From the NCBI GenBank assembly GCA_945875935.1, contig CAMCNE010000004.1:1-52620 (forward strand): a stretch of 52,620 nucleotides of DNA, read 5' to 3'. The notes beneath the pieces were generated by a model that saw only the letters and a list, made by a program, of their open reading frames with translations, did not search any database and was not told where the DNA came from. A program made the translations under genes and the position numbers. Positions within the stretch are counted from its first letter, which is position 1. Every line of letters begins with the position of its first letter. This document shows positions 33,963 through 41,490 of the stretch, in pieces. The DNA comes from Bordetella parapertussis (lineage in GTDB: Bacteria > Pseudomonadota > Gammaproteobacteria > Burkholderiales > Burkholderiaceae_C).

Positions 33963-34517
33963 TCAAGGCCAGAACCAGCGCCAGCCGGCAATCACCAGCA
34001 GCGTGCACAGCGCGGCCACGAGGTCATCGAACAGAATGCCGAAGCCCTGCGCCCAGCCGATGGGCTGGCCGCGCTGGCTCTTGAACAATCGGTCGGCCCA
34101 GGCGACCGGGCCTGGCTTGGCTGCATCGAAAAAGCGAAACAGCGCAAATGCCACCGCCTGCCCCAGCAAGCCGGTGGGCATCACCAGCCACAGGATCAGC
34201 CAAAACGCGAGCACCTCGTCCCAGACGATCGCCCCCGGGTCGGCCACCGCCATCGCGCGGGCACACACGGTGCAGGCCCACCAACCCACGAAAAAGCTCG
34301 ACAGCAACAGCCAGCCCATGGCGGACGTGCTGAGCATGGGCTGAATCACCAGATAAGCCAACCAAGCCCACAAGGTGCCGACGGTGCCGGGGGCCACCGG
34401 CGCCAGACCGCTCCCAAAACCCAGTGCGATCGCATGCGCCGGATGGCTCAAGAGCAGCCGAGCCGTCGGGCGGCGCGGCGCGACAGCGGTCGCAGCAGAA
34501 GAGAGTTCGTCGGTCAT
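33963..34517 (-). CDS. pgpA: Phosphatidylglycerophosphatase A
   Basis: The 184-residue integral membrane enzyme has the family motif GFGSGLAPVAPGTVGTLWAW at residues 33-52, several hydrophobic helices, and DPGAIVWDEVLAFW and FDAAKPGPVAWAD in loops. It removes phosphate from phosphatidylglycerophosphate to make phosphatidylglycerol. ATG 34517 overlaps the thiL stop (ATGA). The thiL-pgpA-pncC operon is conserved. Confidence 0.95.
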   Translation of the reverse strand: MTDELSSAATAVAPRRPTARLLLSHPAHAIALGFGSGLAPVAPGTVGTLWAWLAYLVIQPMLSTSAMGWLLLSSFFVGWWACTVCARAMAVADPGAIVWDEVLAFWLILWLVMPTGLLGQAVAFALFRFFDAAKPGPVAWADRLFKSQRGQPIGWAQGFGILFDDLVAALCTLLVIAGWRWFWP

Positions 34518-35506
34518 GGTCGGAAGTGGTCGAACGAAGCCGAATGGTGCTCTACCGCCTGGCCTCGCGCATCCATCAGTTGTGGTGTGAGGCCGTGCAC
34601 AGGGTGGCTTTCGGTGATGCGGCCGATGCGGGTCACCGCAACACCAGCGGCCTTGCCGGCACTGGCCACGGCGTGTGCGCGCTCGGAGGGCGCGGTGAAC
34701 AGCAGTTCGTAGTCATCGCCTCCGCTGAGCGCACACAGCCGCTGCAAGGACACAGCCTGCGCGCGAAGTACCGCACTGAGCGGCAGCGAATCCACCTCGA
34801 CCACCGCGCTCACCCCGGAGCGCCGCAGCACATGGCCCAGGTCACCGAGCAGTCCATCAGACAGGTCGATGGCGCTGCTGGCCACACCTCGCAGGGCCAT
34901 GCCCAGCGCGACGCGGGGCTGCGGCAACTCCATCGCGTGGCGCACCTGTTCGAAGGCCTCGCCATCCAGTGTGGCTGCTACCCGAAACACTTCGAGCGCA
35001 AGCCGTGCGTCGCCGAGCGTACCGCTGACGTAAAGATCGTCGCCAGGCCTCGCGCCGGACCGCAGCAGCGCGCCGGCCCCAGTGGCAGGATCGGTCGGCA
35101 GCACCTGGCCGAACACGCTGATGCAAATGTTCAGCGGTCCGCACGTGGTGTCGCCACCGATCAACTCGCAACCATGGGCATCGGCCAGCGCCAGCAAACC
35201 ACGCGAGAAGCCTTCGAGAAAAGCCTCGTCGGCTCGCGGCAGCGCGAGCGCGAGGGTGAAAGCCAAGGGCTCGGCGCCGCACGCGGCCATGTCGCTCAGG
35301 TTGACGGCCAGCGCCTTGTGGCCGAGCCGATCGGGCGCCACGGTGGGCAGGAAATGGCGGCCCTCGACCAACATGTCGCAAGAAATCGCGATCCGCATGC
35401 CAGGCTCGGGAGCCCACAACGCGCAGTCATCCCCAATGCCCAGCACCGCGCGGCGTGCCGGGCGATCGAAGTAGCGGGTGATCAGATCGAATTCGCCTAG
35501 TGACAT
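34514..35506 (-). CDS. thiL: Thiamine-monophosphate kinase
   Basis: This is a 330-residue PurM-like kinase. The start MSLGEFDLITRYF at ATG 35506 is typical; the open frame reaches further upstream but without homology. The motifs IGDDCALWAPEPG, SCDMLVEGRHF, NLSDMAACGAEPLAF and IGGDTTCGPLNI bind ATP and thiamine phosphate, and AIDLSDGLLGDLGHVL is near the C-terminal half. It makes thiamine diphosphate. No TPP riboswitch was seen in the 222-base divergent gap with maeB. Confidence 0.95.
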   Translation of the reverse strand: MSLGEFDLITRYFDRPARRAVLGIGDDCALWAPEPGMRIAISCDMLVEGRHFLPTVAPDRLGHKALAVNLSDMAACGAEPLAFTLALALPRADEAFLEGFSRGLLALADAHGCELIGGDTTCGPLNICISVFGQVLPTDPATGAGALLRSGARPGDDLYVSGTLGDARLALEVFRVAATLDGEAFEQVRHAMELPQPRVALGMALRGVASSAIDLSDGLLGDLGHVLRRSGVSAVVEVDSLPLSAVLRAQAVSLQRLCALSGGDDYELLFTAPSERAHAVASAGKAAGVAVTRIGRITESHPVHGLTPQLMDARGQAVEHHSASFDHFRP

Positions 35507-35608
35507 TAGCGCATTGTCTCGCCGCATCGGCGCGCTGGGCATCGATCCTCGCCTGACCCAGATCGCCTGAATCGACGCGGTGGCCAGCTTGCGCGAAGGT
35601 GCGCCTCC

Positions 35609-35614
35609 TACAAT
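35609..35614 (+). promoter_or_regulatory. maeB: Possible -10 box for maeB
   Basis: TACAAT, one change from the consensus, lies 115 bases before the maeB start in the thiL-maeB gap. The nearest TTGCGC at 35589-35594 is only 14 bases upstream, so the -35 is weak. Confidence 0.3.
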
Positions 35615-35728
35615 GCGACTCCGTTTGCAGCACGCCGCCGTTGGGGGAAGTGGTGCTCGAGCCGTCCTCTTCGGCAGACTCAGGCGCCTCCTTGCGCCAC
35701 CCCGTGCGCCACACAGCGAGATCAGGCC

Positions 35729-38026
35729 ATGATGACCCCCAATGAAGTGAAGCAAGCCGAACTGCGCAAGGCGGCGCTCGATTACCACGAGTTTCCGACC
35801 CCCGGCAAGGTGGCCATCGCCGCGACGAAGCAGCTGGTCAACCAGCGTGATCTGGCCCTGGCTTACTCACCCGGCGTGGCAGCGGCCTGCGAGGAAATCG
35901 TGGCCGACCCGGCCAACGCCTTCAAGTACACCTCGCGCGGCAATCTGGTGGCCGTGATCACCAACGGCACGGCGGTGCTCGGTCTGGGCGACATCGGCCC
36001 GCTGGCAGCCAAGCCGGTGATGGAGGGCAAGGCGGTGCTCTTCAAGAAGTTCGCAGGCATCGATGTGTTCGACATCGAACTGGCCGAACGGAATATCGAC
36101 AAGCTCATCGACACCATTGCGGCGCTCGAACCCACCTTTGGCGGCATCAACCTTGAAGACATCAAGGCGCCGGAATGCTTCTATGTGGAGCGCGCGCTGC
36201 GCAAGCGCATGAAGATTCCGGTGTTTCACGATGACCAGCACGGCACGGCCATCGTGGTGGGCGCAGCCACGCTGAATGCGCTCAAGGTCTCTGGCAAGGA
36301 CATCAAACAGATCAAGCTGGTCACCTCTGGCGCTGGCGCGGCAGCACTGGCCTGCCTGAACCTGCTGATGAAGCTCGGGCTGCCTCGCGAAAACATCTGG
36401 GTCACCGATCTGGCTGGGGTGGTCTATTGCGGCCGTCCGGCGCTGATGGACGACGACAAGATTGTCTTCGCGCAAAACACGTCGGCTCGAAGCCTTTCCG
36501 ATGTGATCGAGGGCGCCGATGTGTTCCTGGGCCTCAGTGCAGGTGGCGTGCTGAAAAAGGAGATGGTGGCTGCGATGGGGCCCAGCCCGATCATCTTTGC
36601 CTTGGCCAATCCCACGCCGGAGATCCTGCCCGAAGAGGTGCTGGAAGTGCGCAGCGACGCGATCATCGCCACCGGCCGCACCGATTACCCGAATCAGGTC
36701 AACAACGTCCTTTGCTTTCCGTACATCTTCCGAGGTGCACTTGACTCCGGGGCCACGACGATCACCACCGAGATGGAAATCGCCGCCGTGATCGCCATCG
36801 CGGAGCTCGCTCAGGCCGAACAAAACGAGGTGGTGGCCGCGGCCTACGAGGGCGCGAACCTGAGCTTCGGGCCGGAATACCTCATTCCCAAGCCCTTCGA
36901 CCCTCGGCTGATGATGAAGATTGCCCCGGCAGTGGCCCAGGCTGCAGCCGATTCGGGGGTCGCCGCGCGCCCGGTGCAAGATCTGGAGGCGTATCGCCAG
37001 AGGTTGCAAAGCTTTGTCTACGCCTCGGGCAACACGATGAAGCCCATCTTCAACATGGCCAAGCGGGCGCTGAAAAAGCGGGTGGCCTATGCCGAGGGCG
37101 AGGAAGAGCGTGTGCTTCGTGCCGCGCAGATCGTGATCGATGAGGGGCTGGCGCGCCCCACGCTCATCGGACGGCCTGATGTGATCGCCGCTCGCATTTC
37201 CAAGTTCGGACTCCGATTGGAGGTCGGGCGCGACTATGACCTGGTCAACATCGACAACGACGCGCGCTATCGCGACTACTGGCAGACCTACCATCGGCTG
37301 ATGTCGCGCCGTGGCGTCACCGAGCAGATCGCCAAGATCGAGATGCGGCGACGCCTGACGCTGATCGCATCGATGCTGCTCCACAAGGGCGAGGTCGAGG
37401 GCATGCTTTGCGGCACCTGGGGCACGACGGCACTCCACTTGCAATACGTGGAGCAGGTGATCGGCCTGCGTGAGGGCAGCAAAACGTTCGCCTGCATGAA
37501 CAACCTGCTCCTGCCGGGGCGCCAGGTGATGCTGGTCGACACCCACGTGAACTACGACCCGACGGCCGAGCAACTGGCCGAGATCACCGTCATGGCTGCC
37601 GAGGAAATGCTGCGCCTGGGTCTGCGCCCCAAGGCCGCCTTGCTGTCTCACAGCAACTTCGGCTCGAGCAACCAGCCTTCCGCGGTCAAGATGCGTGAAG
37701 CTCTGGCTCTTGTGCGGCAGCGTGCACCTTGGCTTGAAGTCGATGGCGAGATGCACGGCGACACCGCGCTGGACGCCGACTACCGCCACAGCCTGATGCC
37801 TGAGTGCACTCTGAGCGGAGAGGCTAATCTGCTGGTGCTGCCCAACATCGATGCCGCCAATATTTCTTACAACCTGCTCAAGACGGCCGCGGGTGGTGGC
37901 ATCGCGATTGGACCGGTGCTGCTCGGTGCAGCCAAGCCCGTGCACATCCTGACCCCCTCGGCGACCGTGCGCCGAATCGTCAACATGACCGCACTCACGG
38001 TCGCAGACGCCAACGCCGTGCGCTGA
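35729..38026 (+). CDS. maeB: NADP-dependent malic enzyme with phosphotransacetylase-like domain
   Basis: This 765-residue MaeB-type fusion has an N-terminal malic enzyme domain and a C-terminal Pta-like domain. In the first, YSPGVAAACEEI, NGTAVLGLGDIGPLAAKPVMEGK and IPVFHDDQHGTAIVVGA hold the malate and metal sites. The second starts near residue 435 (NMAKRALKKRVAYAEGEEER) and ends with LGAAKPVHILTPSATVRRIVNM; it is regulatory in E. coli, not catalytic. It decarboxylates malate to pyruvate with NADPH formation. MM at the start leaves 35729 or 35732 as options. Confidence 0.96.
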   Translation: MMTPNEVKQAELRKAALDYHEFPTPGKVAIAATKQLVNQRDLALAYSPGVAAACEEIVADPANAFKYTSRGNLVAVITNGTAVLGLGDIGPLAAKPVMEGKAVLFKKFAGIDVFDIELAERNIDKLIDTIAALEPTFGGINLEDIKAPECFYVERALRKRMKIPVFHDDQHGTAIVVGAATLNALKVSGKDIKQIKLVTSGAGAAALACLNLLMKLGLPRENIWVTDLAGVVYCGRPALMDDDKIVFAQNTSARSLSDVIEGADVFLGLSAGGVLKKEMVAAMGPSPIIFALANPTPEILPEEVLEVRSDAIIATGRTDYPNQVNNVLCFPYIFRGALDSGATTITTEMEIAAVIAIAELAQAEQNEVVAAAYEGANLSFGPEYLIPKPFDPRLMMKIAPAVAQAAADSGVAARPVQDLEAYRQRLQSFVYASGNTMKPIFNMAKRALKKRVAYAEGEEERVLRAAQIVIDEGLARPTLIGRPDVIAARISKFGLRLEVGRDYDLVNIDNDARYRDYWQTYHRLMSRRGVTEQIAKIEMRRRLTLIASMLLHKGEVEGMLCGTWGTTALHLQYVEQVIGLREGSKTFACMNNLLLPGRQVMLVDTHVNYDPTAEQLAEITVMAAEEMLRLGLRPKAALLSHSNFGSSNQPSAVKMREALALVRQRAPWLEVDGEMHGDTALDADYRHSLMPECTLSGEANLLVLPNIDAANISYNLLKTAAGGGIAIGPVLLGAAKPVHILTPSATVRRIVNMTALTVADANAVR

Positions 38027-38055
38027 GCATTGCCCTCGTCCCGCCCCCGCCCCTG

Positions 38056-38071
38056 CCCCGCACGGGGTTTT
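38056..38071 (+). terminator. Weak hairpin and T-run after maeB
   Basis: CCCCG-CA-CGGGG followed by TTTT lies 30 bases past the maeB stop. The stem is short and the loop small, so termination is possible but not certain. It marks the left edge of the RNase cassette. Confidence 0.4.
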
Positions 38072-38123
38072 ATGACGAAACCGTGTCTGCTTTCGATGTG
38101 AGCCGGATGCCGAGTCTTCGGTA

Positions 38124-38204
38124 GTTGGTCACATAAGAACGTCGCGGTGCCAACAACTTATACGTGCGTGAGCGCACACTATCAATTGCTTTGTACTGAA
38201 GCAA
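38124..38204. repeat. Three successive short inverted repeats upstream of the RNase gene
   Basis: GTTGGTCAC (38124-38132) pairs with GTGCCAAC (38147-38154). GTGCG-TGAG-CGCAC spans 38164-38177. TTGCTT-N7-AAGCAA spans 38186-38204. They fill the 283-base stretch before the RNase, which is visibly richer in A+T than the neighbours. They may be operators, mRNA structure or insertion scars. No clear -35/-10 pair was found between them. Confidence 0.5.
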
Positions 38205-38309
38205 CCTGAGGCATCGGCTTGAGGTTTTCCCCCGGATTGGCTAACATCGGCGTTTGCGTTTCAAGGGATTTCCGTGGTCTTGTCCGGCCCTTCAGGGGCG
38301 CGCCTGCCG

Positions 38310-38696
38310 ATGGTCAAACTTGCGTGGGTTTCAGCCCTTGCGTTTGCTCTGGTTGGCGCCACGTTGTTTTCCAGCAGTGCGAGAGCGTCTGCCCCGCAGG
38401 GTTCCGAAGTTGTTTTCGAGCTGAGGCAACTGCCACTTGAAGCTCAGCAAACGCATCGCTTGATCGTGGCGGGTGGGCCTTTTCCGTACGCAAAGGATGG
38501 TTCTGTTTTCGCAAACCGCGAGCGCTTGCTACCTGTCAAGCCGCGGGGTTTTTATCGTGAGTACACCGTCCCGACGCCGGCGGCGTCCGACAGGGGAGCC
38601 CGACGCATCGTTTGTGGCGGGCGTCAACCTGAGATGCCGCAAACGTGTTTCTACAGTGGTGATCACTACGCTAGTTTTGGCCGAATCGTCCCGTGA
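38310..38696 (+). CDS. Secreted guanyl-type ribonuclease (barnase/RNase Sa-like)
   Basis: The 128-residue protein starts with a signal peptide, MVKLAWVSALAFALVGATLF with a cut near ARASA at about residue 28, and continues as a microbial N1/T1/barnase-type RNase of about 100 residues. Catalytic positions are visible: E84 in YREYTVPTP, R98/R99 in DRGARRIVCGG and H119 in DHYASF. GGPFPYAKDGSVFANRERLLP is the substrate-binding part. C102 and C113 could form a disulfide. It cuts RNA after G. A barstar gene follows. A GTG at 38274 would add 12 residues and weaken the signal peptide. Confidence 0.93.
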   Translation: MVKLAWVSALAFALVGATLFSSSARASAPQGSEVVFELRQLPLEAQQTHRLIVAGGPFPYAKDGSVFANRERLLPVKPRGFYREYTVPTPAASDRGARRIVCGGRQPEMPQTCFYSGDHYASFGRIVP

Positions 38697-38719
38697 CGGC
38701 CGCAGGTTTCTTTGACCCC

Positions 38720-38725
38720 AGGAGG
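38720..38725 (+). promoter_or_regulatory. Consensus ribosome binding site for the barstar gene
   Basis: AGGAGG, a perfect Shine-Dalgarno match, lies nine bases before ATG 38735. It decides the start over the GTG at 38693, which overlaps the RNase stop. Strong translation of an inhibitor fits a protective role. Confidence 0.7.
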
Positions 38726-38734
38726 AGCGAGTCC

Positions 38735-39130
38735 ATGCTATTGCAGACCGTCCGATCGAATATCGTGCAGTCGATCCGCGCTTATCGCGTCGAGGATTTG
38801 ATGCTGGCGGCAAAAGATGCCAACCAGCACTTCCTCTACGCGAACCTGTCTTCTGCGCAATCCAAGCAGGATGTGCTGGACACGATCGCCGAGTCGTTCA
38901 CGTTTCCCTTGCACTTTGGCAAAAACCTCGATGCGCTTTATGACTGCATGACCGACCTGGTTCACAAGTCGGGAGCACAGCCCGGCTTCGTGGTGGTTCT
39001 TGAGCAACTGCCCGACAACCCACGGTTCGACAGGGAGGCGCGCGAGACGCTGCTTGATGTATTTCGGGATGCCGCTGATTTCTGGGCGGACCGAAAAATA
39101 CCCTTCAGGTGCTTTTATTCTTTTCAGTAG
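38735..39130 (+). CDS. Barstar-family ribonuclease inhibitor
   Basis: The 131-residue protein has the barstar core FPLHFGKNLDALYDCMTDLV. The Asp pair of NLDALYDC corresponds to barstar D35 and D39, which contact barnase; Trp38 is replaced by Tyr. An N-terminal extension of about 40 residues precedes the core. It has no signal peptide, so it acts in the cytoplasm against RNase made inside the cell. It starts 38 bases after the RNase stop, an obvious toxin-inhibitor pair. Stop TAG 39128-39130 lies inside a long hairpin. Confidence 0.92.
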   Translation: MLLQTVRSNIVQSIRAYRVEDLMLAAKDANQHFLYANLSSAQSKQDVLDTIAESFTFPLHFGKNLDALYDCMTDLVHKSGAQPGFVVVLEQLPDNPRFDREARETLLDVFRDAADFWADRKIPFRCFYSFQ

Positions 39131-39245
39131 CCCGCTCACAAGAACTTGGTTCTTGGGAGCGGGCTACCGAAACACCCCAAACGACTGAAAAACCAGCCAA
39201 GGCGGCGGCAAAAAGCGCAGCGAACTCCAGTTTTGGCACCAACAT
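39105..39245 (-). other. Possible 46-residue hydrophobic small ORF, unconfirmed
   Basis: A short minus-strand frame from ATG 39245 to TGA 39105 has the hydrophobic run FAALFAAALAGFSVVWGVSV and then a polar tail. It is in the same frame as ksgA after the ksgA stop, and overlaps the barstar end and the hairpin on the other strand. No good ribosome binding site and no family was recognised. It may be a relic of an older gene cut by the cassette. Confidence 0.2.
39127..39167. repeat. Long imperfect hairpin at the barstar stop codon
   Basis: GTAGCCCGCTC (39127-39137) pairs with GAGCGGGCTAC (39157-39167), and inside it CAAGAAC (39139-39145) pairs with GTTCTTG (39149-39155) around a TTG loop. That is 18 paired bases with one A/G mismatch. 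It lacks a T-run on either side, so it is not an ordinary intrinsic terminator. It may be an mRNA-stabilising end, a REP-like element, or a cassette boundary. Confidence 0.75.
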
Positions 39246-39329
39246 GCCGCTGATGAGCAGCGCTTTTGATACCTCGATGTGGTTGACGGCCGCCTGAAGC
39301 GGGCGGGCGCTTCGCCAGCCCGGCCAGCG

Positions 39330-40103
39330 TCACGGCTGGCCTGAACGACCCAAGGCCTCGCACAAGGCAAGGTACTCCTCAACGGCCACTTCCTCTGCAC
39401 GGCGCTGCAGATTGAAGTGGCCGATGTACGAGCGCTCTTCGAGCCAGCGCCCCAATGTGTTGCGAAGCAGCTTGCGCCTTTGAGAAAACGCGCAGGTGAC
39501 CAGCTCTCCCAAAAGCGCGGCGTTCACGTCGGCTCGCGCTGGCAGTGGCTGCATGCGCACCACAGCCGATTCCACCTTGGGCGGCGGGTCGAAGGCCTGC
39601 GCAGACACCTCGAGCACGGCCTCGATGTCGTAGCGCCACTGCAGCATCACCGACAGCCGCCCATAGGTCTTGCTGCCAGGCGCGGCAGCCATGCGCTCCA
39701 CCACCTCTTTTTGCAGCATGAAGTGCTGATCGATGATGTGGCCGGCTGCGGGCAGCAGATGAAACAAGATGGGCGTCGAGATGTTGTACGGCAGATTGCC
39801 GACCACTCGCAGTCGCCGACCTGCGGCGGCCGCCAGCTCCGCGAAGTCGACGTCAAGCACGTCAGCCTCGATCACGGTGAGCCCGGCGTGACGACGAAGC
39901 CGCACCGCGAGATCACGGTCGAGCTCGATCACGGTCAGGGGCTGCAGCTGCTGGAGCAGTGGCAAGGTCATGGCGCCAAGGCCGGGACCGATTTCGACCA
40001 TCGCATCGCCGGCCTCGGGCCGAATGGCGTCGATGATGGCATCGATGGTCACCCGGTCAGTGAGAAAGTGCTGCCCGAAGCGCTTGCGGGCGACGTGACT
40101 CAT
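39330..40103 (-). CDS. ksgA: 16S rRNA dimethyladenosine transferase
   Basis: This is a 257-residue rRNA methylase with the family start ARKRFGQHFLTD, SAM motif MVEIGPGLGAMTLPLL, the catalytic NLPYNIS and the C-terminal region FSQRRKLLRNTLGRWL. It dimethylates A1518 and A1519 of 16S rRNA. It lies 58 bases after surA. In most betaproteobacteria pdxA stands between surA and ksgA; here it is absent. Confidence 0.96.
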   Translation of the reverse strand: MSHVARKRFGQHFLTDRVTIDAIIDAIRPEAGDAMVEIGPGLGAMTLPLLQQLQPLTVIELDRDLAVRLRRHAGLTVIEADVLDVDFAELAAAAGRRLRVVGNLPYNISTPILFHLLPAAGHIIDQHFMLQKEVVERMAAAPGSKTYGRLSVMLQWRYDIEAVLEVSAQAFDPPPKVESAVVRMQPLPARADVNAALLGELVTCAFSQRRKLLRNTLGRWLEERSYIGHFNLQRRAEEVAVEEYLALCEALGRSGQP

Positions 40104-40161
40104 GCTGCCGTTGGGATGGGCTGATCAGGAATCATCCGAGGCCATGCCGCAGGAGCTTGTC

Positions 40162-41490
40162 TCACTGTGGCGGCTCGCGCAACTCCACATACGCGACCGC
40201 ACGCAATTCACTGCTCCACTCTGCGAAAGCCCGGTCGTAGCGCTCCTCGCGCAACAGCGTGCGGGCCTGTTCGCGCTCCTGCTTGCCTTCCAGGGCGGCC
40301 TGCCGACGCTCATCGACCCGGATAAGGTGCACACCAAAACGGCTCACCACGGGGTCCGACAACCCACGAATCGGCAGAAGGTTCATCACCTCCTCGAATT
40401 CGGGCACGAAGGTTCCCGGAGAGGTCCAGCCGAGGTCGCCACCCTTCGCGGAACTGGGGTCTTCGGAGTATTCCTGGGCCAGTTGTTCAAAGTTGCTGGA
40501 CCCTGAGAGGATGCGCCGCTTGAACTCTGCCAGACGCCGCACCGCGGCAGCCTGATCGAGCTGCGGCTTGGTGCGCAACAGGATGTGGCGCGCGTGGGTC
40601 TGTGTCACCAGGAACGCGCCCGGATCACGACGGTCGGCCAACTTGATGACGTGAAAGCCGGCTCCGGTGCGCAACACGTTCGGCGACACCTGGCCTGATT
40701 GCAAATCCTTCACGCTCGCGGCGAACGCATCCGGCCACCGGTCAAGGGGGCGCAGGCCCATCGCTCCACCAGTGACCTTGCTCGGGTCGTCAGAGACTTC
40801 GATGGCCAATTTTTCGAACGACTCTCCGGCCTCGATGCGAGCCAGTGCGGCCTCTGCCCGCAATCTGCGTTCGTTGACCACCTCGTCAGTCGCGCCCTCT
40901 GGCACGGTGACCAGAATTTGTGCAATGTTGTATTCCACTTTGCCGGCTGACGTTTGACGCTGCTTTTCAAGAAACGCGTCGATGTCGGCATCGCTGATCT
41001 TGATTCGCAGCTGCATTTCTCGCTCGCGCACCCGCTCAAGCAGGATTTGATCGCGCAAGTTGTTGCGAAATCGCCCGTAGTCCATGCCCTCGGATGCCAG
41101 CCGCTTTCGCAACTCGGTGAGCGATATCTGGTTTTGCGTAGCCACATTGAGCGCCGCGCGATCGACTTCGCCTTCGTCGATCTTCAGGCCCAGTTCTCGG
41201 GCGTAGGACATTTGCGCTCGCTCTTCGATCATGGTGTCGAACACCTCGGCGCGCAGCCGGTCCGGTGGCGGCACCTGAACCCCGGCTCGCCTGCTGGACT
41301 CGCGAACCTTGATCACGCGCTGGTCGAGCTCGCGTGCCGTGATCACCTCTTGGTTGATCACCGCCACGATGTAGTCGCCGTTGCGTGCTGATGAGCCGGA
41401 AGCGGTCTGGGCCAGCAGGCCCGAAGGCAGGCCTGCCAGAGCGGCGCACAAAGCCACAGCGCAAACGCTCAATCTGAAATGTTCAGTCAT
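40162..41490 (-). CDS. surA: Periplasmic chaperone and peptidyl-prolyl isomerase SurA
   Basis: The 442-residue protein has a signal peptide (residues 1-27, ending GLLAQ), an N-terminal SurA domain (VAVINQEVITARELDQRV) and two parvulin domains, YNIAQILVTVPEGA at about residue 185 and ARHILLRTKPQLDQAAA at about residue 302. It delivers outer-membrane barrels to BAM. ATG 41490 overlaps the lptD stop by eight bases, and LptD is one of its best-known clients. Confidence 0.95.
   Translation of the reverse strand: MTEHFRLSVCAVALCAALAGLPSGLLAQTASGSSARNGDYIVAVINQEVITARELDQRVIKVRESSRRAGVQVPPPDRLRAEVFDTMIEERAQMSYARELGLKIDEGEVDRAALNVATQNQISLTELRKRLASEGMDYGRFRNNLRDQILLERVREREMQLRIKISDADIDAFLEKQRQTSAGKVEYNIAQILVTVPEGATDEVVNERRLRAEAALARIEAGESFEKLAIEVSDDPSKVTGGAMGLRPLDRWPDAFAASVKDLQSGQVSPNVLRTGAGFHVIKLADRRDPGAFLVTQTHARHILLRTKPQLDQAAAVRRLAEFKRRILSGSSNFEQLAQEYSEDPSSAKGGDLGWTSPGTFVPEFEEVMNLLPIRGLSDPVVSRFGVHLIRVDERRQAALEGKQEREQARTLLREERYDRAFAEWSSELRAVAYVELREPPQ

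Noticed and set aside
35507..35728. TPP riboswitch upstream of thiL
   Set aside because: No THI-box-like conserved sequence was seen in the 222-base gap.
35867..37945. 692-codon minus-strand frame opposite maeB
   Set aside because: Shadow of MaeB, with no domain pattern and a His/Gly/Arg-rich composition.
39127..39167. Integron attC site at the hairpin after barstar
   Set aside because: The core sites GTTRRRY/RYYYAAC of attC are not present in the right places, and no integrase was seen.
39322..39341. Hairpin GGCCAGC/GCTGGCC overlapping the ksgA stop as a terminator
   Set aside because: The stem is good but no T-run follows on the minus strand, so intrinsic termination is not supported.
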